The translations under genes and the position numbers were made by a program. From Bradyrhizobiaceae bacterium (lineage in GTDB: Bacteria; Pseudomonadota; Alphaproteobacteria; Rhizobiales; Hyphomicrobiaceae), in NCBI GenBank assembly GCA_947475855.1, contig CANJPN010000035.1, positions 1 to 19,703 of the forward strand: a DNA stretch of 19,703 nt. The letters run 5' to 3'. Under the pieces are notes generated by a model, which was not told where the DNA came from, did not search any database, and worked only from the letters and a program-made list of their open reading frames with translations. How positions within the stretch are numbered: the stretch's first letter is position 1; the number at the start of each line of letters is the position of its first letter. Of the stretch, positions 14,399-19,703 are shown one piece after another.

Positions 14399-15775
14399 AT
14401 GGCGTTACGGCGTGATGATGGGGACGAGCTCGTTCCGACCCGGTCGATATCGACGATCTCGAAGGTTGCGATCTCCGCCGTCAAGCGGTGGTACCAGTCG
14501 CGGCCGCTTCCCACTCACGGTCCCGACGGGCGCCGCACGCCCGACTTCGCCGAGCTGCCGGCCTATCGCTCCATCTCGAAGTATCGCGAGTACCAGAAGC
14601 TGTTCAAGCTCAAGGACCCGTTCTTCCAGGTGCACGAGCAACGATCCGGCGCCGAAGCCCAGATCGACGGCCAACAGTATATCAACTTCGCATCTTACGA
14701 TTATCTAGGCCTGAACCAGCACCCGGAGGTTGGCGCAGCCGCGGCTGAAGCGATCGAGCAGTTCGGCACTTCGGTGTCGGCGAGCCGCCTCGTTGCAGGT
14801 GAGCGTCCCCTGCACGGTGAACTCGAAGCGGCCCTCGCCCGCTTCTACGAGACAGAGGACGCTCTGATCTACGTGAGCGGCCACGCTACCAACGTATCGG
14901 CGATCTCGACGATCATCGGCCCCAAGGATTTGATCTTCCACGACGAGTTCATCCACAACTCGGCGCAGACCGGCGGCAAGCTGTCCGGCGCCAAGCTGGT
15001 GGCCTTCAAGCACAACGATCCCGAAGACCTCGATCGTAAGCTCGCCGAGCACCGCGAGAACCACAAGTTCGCGCTCGTGCTGATCGAGGGTCTGTACTCG
15101 ATGGACGGGGACGTTCCCGATCTGGCGAAGTTCGTCGAGGTCAAGCGCCGACATGGCGCGTGGCTCATGGTCGACGAAGCACACGGGATCGGCGTACTAG
15201 GCGAAACCGGCCACGGCATCGCCGAGCATTGCGGCATCGATCCACGCGAAATCGACATCTGGATGGGCACACTATCCAAGACGCTGTCGTCGTGCGGCGG
15301 CTACGTCTGTGGCAAGCGCGAGCTGATCGAGGTGCTGAAGTTCCAGTCGCCCGGCTTCGTCTACTCGGTCGGCCTTCCGGCAGCCTCGGCTGCCGCAGCG
15401 CTCAAATCTCTCGAGCTGATCGAGCAGATGCCGGATCGCGTGAAAAAGTTGCAGGACAACGGCAAGTACTTTCTCGAGCAGTGCAAGGCACTCGGTCTTG
15501 ACACCGGCTCGTCGGAAGGCTTCGCGGTTGTGCCCGTCATCGTAGGCGACGCCGTGCTGGCAATCCGCCTTACCCATCAGATCTTCCGCCGCGGTGTCAA
15601 CGCACTCCCGATCATCTACCCGGCGGTGCCGCTGAAGTCCGATCGCGTCCGCTTCTTCATCACCTCGGAGCACAGCCGCGAGCAGCTCGCCAAAGCCGCG
15701 CGCGTAATCCGCGAGGAACTGGACTTGCTCGCAAACAAGGGCGCACATGGCGCGCGGGCGGCTGCAGCCGAGTAA
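14399..15775 (+). CDS. Alpha-oxoamine synthase family PLP enzyme (BioF/Kbl/SPT-like)
   Basis: A 458-residue PLP enzyme that should join an acyl thioester to an amino acid with loss of CO2. The first 75 or so residues are an extension beyond the usual BioF length (about 385). The core shows NFASYDYLGLNQHPEV, SASRLVAGERPLHGELE, HDEFIHNSAQ, the VDEAHGIGVLG cofactor motif (Asp259, His262) and GTLSKTLSSCGGY with Schiff-base Lys294. No bioA, bioB or bioD is near, so biotin synthesis is unlikely. The extension and the SSCGGY motif recall RkpG-type or polyketide-linked members as I remember them. ATG 14399 has a weak ribosome-binding site; an internal start is possible. It is divergent from the SDR, and a D-2-hydroxyacid dehydrogenase follows 25 bases downstream. 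Confidence 0.9.
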   Translation: MALRRDDGDELVPTRSISTISKVAISAVKRWYQSRPLPTHGPDGRRTPDFAELPAYRSISKYREYQKLFKLKDPFFQVHEQRSGAEAQIDGQQYINFASYDYLGLNQHPEVGAAAAEAIEQFGTSVSASRLVAGERPLHGELEAALARFYETEDALIYVSGHATNVSAISTIIGPKDLIFHDEFIHNSAQTGGKLSGAKLVAFKHNDPEDLDRKLAEHRENHKFALVLIEGLYSMDGDVPDLAKFVEVKRRHGAWLMVDEAHGIGVLGETGHGIAEHCGIDPREIDIWMGTLSKTLSSCGGYVCGKRELIEVLKFQSPGFVYSVGLPAASAAAALKSLELIEQMPDRVKKLQDNGKYFLEQCKALGLDTGSSEGFAVVPVIVGDAVLAIRLTHQIFRRGVNALPIIYPAVPLKSDRVRFFITSEHSREQLAKAARVIREELDLLANKGAHGARAAAAE

Positions 15776-15800
15776 GTTCAACAGCGCGAGATTGCAGCCC

Positions 15801-16766
15801 ATGCTCCGTCTCGCGATCCTCGATGACTATGCCAGCGTCGCGCTCCAGATGGCGGATTGGTCGCCGCTGGATGGTCGCTGCCGCGTCGACGTTATCGACC
15901 GCGCCCTCGCTGTTCCGGACGAGGCGGCCGACGTGCTCGCCCCCTACGACGTGCTGTGCCACCTGCGCGAGCGGACCGCGATGCCGCGCGCGCTGATCGA
16001 ACGGCTTCCTCAACTCAAGCTCGTCACCATCACTGGTGCCGAGCACCGCACACTCGATCTGCAAGCCGCGCGTGAGCGCGGCATCGTCGTGTGCCACTCC
16101 GCGAACCGGCCCGGCAGCGGGCAGGGGCAGGGAACGCCGGAGCTGACGCTCGGATTGATGCTGGCGCTCGCCCGCTCGATCGCGCACGAGCATGGCGGGA
16201 TGCGCGCGGGCGCCTGGCAGACGACGGTCGGCACCACGCTGTTCGGCCGGACGCTCGGCGTCGTCGGGCTCGGCCGTGTCGGGCGGCGTGTCGCCGAACT
16301 CGCCCGTGCATTCGGTATGGATGTCGTCGCGTGGAGCCCGAACATGACGGCCGGGCAGGCGGATGCGGCGGGCGCCCGCCTCGTCCCCAAGCACGAGCTG
16401 TTCGCCAGTAGCGATTATGTATCCCTGCATCTGGTGCTCGGCGATCGTTCGCGCGGGATCGTCGGCGCTGCCGAGTTGGCGGCGATGAAGCCGACCGCGT
16501 TCATCGTCAACACCGCGCGCGGGCCGCTGATCGATGAAGCCGCGCTGATGAGCGCACTCGCCGGACGCCGCATTGCCGGCGCTGGGCTCGACGTGTTCTG
16601 GAATGAGCCATTGGCTTGGGACCATCCCGTACGTGCGCTGCCCAACGCGGTGCTCACGCCGCATCTGGGCTACGTGGTGGAGGAGTCGCTGCGAGCGTTC
16701 TACGAGGATACCGTCGAGAACGTCGTGGCGTGGCTCGATGGGAAGCCGATCCGAATTGTGGTCTAG
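15801..16766 (+). CDS. D-isomer-specific 2-hydroxyacid dehydrogenase
   Basis: A 321-residue NAD(P)-dependent dehydrogenase interconverting a 2-oxo acid and its D-2-hydroxy acid. The cofactor motif is GLGRVG (156-161). The catalytic set is Arg240 in NTARGPLID, Glu269 in FWNEPLAWDHP, and His288 in TPHLGY. The N-terminus MLRLAILDDY begins the substrate-domain fold, so I prefer ATG 15801 over the upstream in-frame ATG at 15747, which lies inside the preceding gene. The ribosome-binding site is weak. It follows the alpha-oxoamine synthase by 25 bases and is probably co-transcribed. The substrate is not determined. Its stop codon touches a 15-bp inverted repeat at the junction with the convergent Bug gene. 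Confidence 0.92.
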   Translation: MLRLAILDDYASVALQMADWSPLDGRCRVDVIDRALAVPDEAADVLAPYDVLCHLRERTAMPRALIERLPQLKLVTITGAEHRTLDLQAARERGIVVCHSANRPGSGQGQGTPELTLGLMLALARSIAHEHGGMRAGAWQTTVGTTLFGRTLGVVGLGRVGRRVAELARAFGMDVVAWSPNMTAGQADAAGARLVPKHELFASSDYVSLHLVLGDRSRGIVGAAELAAMKPTAFIVNTARGPLIDEAALMSALAGRRIAGAGLDVFWNEPLAWDHPVRALPNAVLTPHLGYVVEESLRAFYEDTVENVVAWLDGKPIRIVV

Positions 16767-16798
16767 GTGGGGTCAGACCCGCCGGGTCTGACCCCACC
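16766..16798. repeat. 15-bp perfect inverted repeat at a convergent gene junction
   Basis: GGTGGGGTCAGACCC and GGGTCTGACCCCACC are exact reverse complements around a GCC loop. The repeat starts at the last base of the dehydrogenase stop codon and ends 14 bases before the convergent Bug gene stop. There is no T-run, but a 15-bp stem could end transcription from both sides. The ggggtcagaccc core is a form of dispersed repeat I recall in several proteobacteria, so it may be a mobile or RAYT-type palindrome; only one copy is present here. Confidence 0.9.
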
Positions 16799-16812
16799 CT
16801 TGGAACTCCAAC

Positions 16813-17856
16813 TCATTTCACGGCGATCGCGTCGCGCACGAGTTTGGCGACCTCGGGCGGCGTGGCTGCGACCTCGGCGACCAGCTTCTGCACGTCCTCG
16901 CCCGACATCGGATCGACTTCGAGTTTCATCTTTTCGGCCTCGCCGAGGAAGGCCTGATCCTTCATCGTCTCGTCGAAGGCGCGGCGCAAGGCGGTCAGGC
17001 GCGCGGGGGGAACCTCTGGCGGCGTGAAATAGGGGATGCCGAACTCGAGACGCGCCAGAAGAAGCTTCATGGCCTGCTTCTGAATATCGGTCGTGGCGAG
17101 ATCCGACCAGGTCGGCACGTCCATCAAGTCGGGATGCTTGCGGAAGCCCCACTGCGAGATCACCGTGATCTTGCCGTCCTTGCGCCAATCGCCGGTCAAC
17201 GCCTTGACGGTCGACCAACTCGTAGCACCTGCCCCCATAACCTCGCCGCGCTCCATCGCGAGGTGGATCTTTGGTGTCGCTTCGTAGCCGTTGATGACCT
17301 TGAACTTCGCGCCGAACAGAACGTTGGCGGCTGCGGGATAGTCGTGCTGCGAGGACCCGGGCGCCTGGCTGCCCACGACGAACTCTCGGCTCAGGATGTC
17401 GGCCATGCTTTTGATCGGCGCCGCATGCCAAACGTAGGTTGCCTGCACCGGCCTGTTGGCGCTGCCGACCCAGCCCAACTTGGTTGGATCGAAGCGGGAC
17501 TGATCCGGTTGCAGCAGTGGAACCGTCGGCATGCCGTTGAAGGGTGCGCCGATCACTGTGCCATCACGCGGGCCAGATGCGTAAAGCGCGTTGCTCATCG
17601 TGATGCTGCCGGCGCCCGGCTGATTGTTGACGATGACGTCGGGCTTACCGGGAATGTGCTTGCCGATATGGCGCGCGACGAGCCGCGCGGTGAGGTCATA
17701 GCCGGAGCCTACTCCAATTCCGACCACGATGCGCACCTGCTTGCCGGCGTAGAACGCCGCGGGGTCTTCCTGGGCGAATGACGGCGTGACGGTGGCTATC
17801 GCGATCGCCAGCCCGCCGCACGCTATGGCCGACGCGCAATTGCGTGGGGAGGTCAT
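16813..17856 (-). CDS. Bug/TctC-family periplasmic solute-binding protein (second copy)
   Basis: A 347-residue extracytoplasmic binding protein, unlike the first Bug protein in most of its sequence. A signal peptide (hydrophobic to about residue 24) is likely cut after SFA at residue 28. The mature N-terminus AAFYAGKQVRIVVGIGVGSGYDLTARL has the family's ligand-loop segment with Asp54, and VIVNNQPGAGS follows. ATG 17856 is chosen because GGGAGGAAG lies directly upstream; the longer frame to 17985 adds Arg-rich sequence with no signal peptide. No tctA or tctB is present. It lies downstream of trpS with a 222-base gap, so it probably has its own promoter. The ligand is unknown. Confidence 0.93.
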   Translation of the reverse strand: MTSPRNCASAIACGGLAIAIATVTPSFAQEDPAAFYAGKQVRIVVGIGVGSGYDLTARLVARHIGKHIPGKPDVIVNNQPGAGSITMSNALYASGPRDGTVIGAPFNGMPTVPLLQPDQSRFDPTKLGWVGSANRPVQATYVWHAAPIKSMADILSREFVVGSQAPGSSQHDYPAAANVLFGAKFKVINGYEATPKIHLAMERGEVMGAGATSWSTVKALTGDWRKDGKITVISQWGFRKHPDLMDVPTWSDLATTDIQKQAMKLLLARLEFGIPYFTPPEVPPARLTALRRAFDETMKDQAFLGEAEKMKLEVDPMSGEDVQKLVAEVAATPPEVAKLVRDAIAVK

Positions 17857-18078
17857 GGCTTCCTCCCGGCATCGATGCTCATTGCCTGCATCAATATACG
17901 TGCCGGGGCGGCCCAACAAGATCGCGCGAACGCGCCACCGGATGAATGTATTCCATCGGCGGATTTCGCAGGGCGTCGAGCCCATTGTTTCGCGGAGAAT
18001 TCGCCTCGAATGACTTGCTCGCAGAAGGAGACGAGGCGGATTACGCCGCGCTGTTCCACCCGGTTCGAGTGAACCTCA

Positions 18079-19116
18079 TCACCCCCGGATGAAGCCGACG
18101 ATGTCCTTCACCTGATTCATGATCGGCGTCGCGATGGCGGCAGCGCGGCGGCTGCCGTCGGCGAGGATGCGGTCTATCTCCGCGGGATCGGCCGTGAGAC
18201 GGCGCATCTCCGCGGTCATCGGCGAGATCTTGGACACCGCCAGTTCCGCCAATCCCTTCTTGAAGCCGGAGAACTGGCTGCCGCCGAACTCGCGGAGAAC
18301 ATCTGCCTTGGTGGTGCCGGCGAGCGCCGCATAGATACCGACGAGGTTGTCGGCTTCGGCACGCGCGGCCAGACCAGCCTCCTCGCCCGGCAGTGGCTCG
18401 GTATCCGTCTTCGCCTTCTGGATCTTGCGGGCGATGGTGTCGGCGTCGTCGGTCATGTTGATACGCGAGAGATCGGAGACGTCGGACTTCGACATCTTCT
18501 TGGTGCCGTCGCGCAGGCTCATGACGCGCGTCGCCGGGCCCTGGATCACGGGCTCGGGCTGCGGGAAGAACTGGCCGTCAGTGATGCCCGCGGCCTTGAT
18601 CGCGTCGGCGTAGTCGTTGTTGAACTTCTGCGCGATGTCGCGGGTCAGCTCCAGATGCTGCTTCTGGTCCTCGCCGACGGGGACGTGCGTCGCCTTGTAG
18701 GCGAGGATATCGGCGGCCATCAGCGCGGGATAGGCGTAGAGGCCGACCGACGCGCGCTCCTTGTCCTTGCCCGCCTTCTCCTTGAACTGGGTCATGCGGT
18801 CGAGCCAGCCGAGGCGGGCGACGCACGAGAAGATCCAGCCGAGTTCGGCATGCGCCGCGACCTGGCTCTGGTTGAAGATGATGCTCTTCTTGGTGTCGAG
18901 GCCGGCGGCGATGTAGGCAGCCGTCACGTCGCGGATCGCCTGGCGCAGCTCGCCCGGGTTCTGCCAGACCGTGATCGCGTGCATGTCGACGATGCAATAA
19001 ATGCACTCGTGCGTGTTCTGCATCTCGACCCAGCGCTGGAGCGCGCCGAGATAGTTGCCCAGATGCAGGTTGCCGGTCGGCTGCATGCCGGAGAAAACGC
19101 GCGGTGAGAAAGGCAT
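18079..19116 (-). CDS. trpS: Tryptophanyl-tRNA synthetase
   Basis: A 345-residue class I aminoacyl-tRNA synthetase charging tRNA-Trp, the expected length for bacterial TrpRS. It shows the N-terminal RVFSGMQPTGNLHLGNYLGAL with the HIGH-type HLGN (18-21), the tryptophan-pocket segments CIVDMHAIT and YPALMAADILAYKATHVPVGEDQ, and the KMSKS loop at 207-211. ATG 19116 puts the RVFSGMQP motif near the start and has AAGGACG about ten bases upstream; a frame to 19185 adds non-conserved residues. This is the clearest housekeeping gene here and marks the region as chromosomal. In many alphaproteobacteria trpS follows a murJ gene, but none is next to it here. Confidence 0.98.
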   Translation of the reverse strand: MPFSPRVFSGMQPTGNLHLGNYLGALQRWVEMQNTHECIYCIVDMHAITVWQNPGELRQAIRDVTAAYIAAGLDTKKSIIFNQSQVAAHAELGWIFSCVARLGWLDRMTQFKEKAGKDKERASVGLYAYPALMAADILAYKATHVPVGEDQKQHLELTRDIAQKFNNDYADAIKAAGITDGQFFPQPEPVIQGPATRVMSLRDGTKKMSKSDVSDLSRINMTDDADTIARKIQKAKTDTEPLPGEEAGLAARAEADNLVGIYAALAGTTKADVLREFGGSQFSGFKKGLAELAVSKISPMTAEMRRLTADPAEIDRILADGSRRAAAIATPIMNQVKDIVGFIRG

Positions 19117-19350
19117 CGTCGTTCGTCCTTGTGGAGGGGCGTAGTTGGATGGCGCGCTTATGGCCGGTCGCCGTGCTGCATGCAAGCGGTGGGCTGACAG
19201 CGGCTGGGCGGGACGACAGCGTCGACGCGATGGGCCCGTGCACTTGAGCGGTCGACCTAAGTCACGGATGATCAGACATCAGGTGCTTATCGAGTGCCCA
19301 ATGGGGCGATTGCCAGCCAGGTCGAATCGACCTTCAGATGCTGTTGGGTG

Positions 19351-19363
19351 CGAATTCAATTCG
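19351..19363. other. Small inverted repeat upstream of the secreted-protein gene
   Basis: CGAATT-C-AATTCG is a perfect 6-bp inverted repeat with a single central base, 30 bases ahead of the ATG at 19393. It could be an operator, but one short AT-rich palindrome is weak evidence. Confidence 0.3.
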
Positions 19364-19392
19364 TTAAGGCATCAGAACGACGGAGATCGTGC

Positions 19393-19703
19393 ATGAAGAC
19401 ATCCCCGGTTTTCATGATCTGGCTGATGATCTCCACGTCAGCCGCTGCCGCGGCGCCGGAGGTCATCCCTGGCTGTCAGGGAGAGGGCTGCGGTTGTTTT
19501 CGGGCGTATCAAAGTGCCACGCTGGAAACTCGTCGACCCGACCACGAGATTCCGACCATCCGCCCCTTCACGCTTTACAAGGACCGCTCCGACTGCTCGC
19601 AGCACCTTGGGAAATTCGAAGCTGGCACCAAAGCGCGTCCGCTCGGGCAAGAACTCGTGGTCGATGTTAAGGGCGAGTACATCGTCGAGCTCATCCAAGA
19701 CAA
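19393..19703 (+). CDS. Secreted Cys-containing protein, 5' part only (cut by right window edge)
   Basis: An open plus-strand frame starts at ATG 19393 and runs 103 codons to the window end without a stop. It begins with a signal peptide, MKTSPVFMIWLMISTSAAAAA, followed by a mature N-terminus with cysteines in IPGCQGEGCGCF (three within seven residues) and another in DRSDCSQH. The remainder is polar (TIRPFTLYKDRSDCSQHLGKF). CGGAG lies about ten bases upstream. The cysteine cluster may form disulfides or bind a metal. It is divergent from trpS. I recognise no family, and the C-terminus is missing. Confidence 0.65.
   Translation, partial: MKTSPVFMIWLMISTSAAAAAPEVIPGCQGEGCGCFRAYQSATLETRRPDHEIPTIRPFTLYKDRSDCSQHLGKFEAGTKARPLGQELVVDVKGEYIVELIQD

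Noticed and set aside
14399..15775. Biotin synthesis gene bioF
   Set aside because: There is a long N-terminal extension, a GTLSKTLSSCGGY motif unlike the BioF form I recall, and no other biotin genes nearby.
15660..16664. Minus-strand open frame of 334 codons opposite the D-2-hydroxyacid dehydrogenase
   Set aside because: Shadow of the dehydrogenase gene, whose plus frame carries all catalytic residues.

Overview
The window reads as a GC-rich chromosomal segment of an alphaproteobacterium, most likely a Hyphomicrobiales (Bradyrhizobium/Rhodoplanes/Xanthobacteraceae-like) soil or water bacterium. This rests on high GC in coding regions, two Bug/TctC-type solute-binding proteins, a CoxL-like molybdenum hydroxylase, a CaiB/BaiF CoA-transferase, and several GC-rich intergenic palindromes of the kind scattered through such genomes. 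Taxonomy is an inference; there is no rRNA or ribosomal protein in view.

Layout, left to right. The left edge holds the 5' part of an unrecognised minus-strand gene (1-231), a gene-free stretch, and a tRNA-Gly(GCC) on the minus strand (606-680). A minus-strand group follows: Bug-type binding protein (3742-4734), ThDP-dependent decarboxylase/acetolactate-synthase-like enzyme (1988-3685) and LtaE-type threonine aldolase (860-1903). A molybdenum hydroxylase large subunit without partner subunits (4970-7264) diverges from it, and two small genes for a one-helix membrane protein and a secreted protein follow. Next come a CaiB/BaiF CoA-transferase (8093-9343, minus), a roughly 550-bp gene-free island packed with palindromes (9344-9890) and a METTL25-like methyltransferase (9891-11075, minus).

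The right half contains a bicupin protein (11251-12477, plus), a membrane-anchored hypothetical protein (12491-13339, minus), and a divergent pair: an SDR oxidoreductase (13435-14220, minus) and an alpha-oxoamine synthase (14399-15775, plus). A D-2-hydroxyacid dehydrogenase (15801-16766, plus) follows closely. A 15-bp perfect inverted repeat sits at the convergent junction with a second Bug protein (16813-17856, minus). The housekeeping gene trpS (18079-19116, minus) and a secreted Cys-containing protein cut by the right edge (19393-19703, plus) complete the window.

How the genes may work together: Bug protein, ThDP enzyme, aldolase and molybdenum hydroxylase look like parts of a small carboxylate/aromatic-acid catabolic locus, but the substrate cannot be read from sequence. 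The alpha-oxoamine synthase plus SDR pair resembles rkpG/rkpH-type or sphingoid-base-type chemistry (acyl condensation with an amino acid, then ketone reduction). I see no CRISPR array, phage, integrase, transposase or obvious defence system. The least explained parts are the palindrome island at 9.4-9.84 kb, the 16.77-kb palindrome, and the lipid-like AOS/SDR locus.
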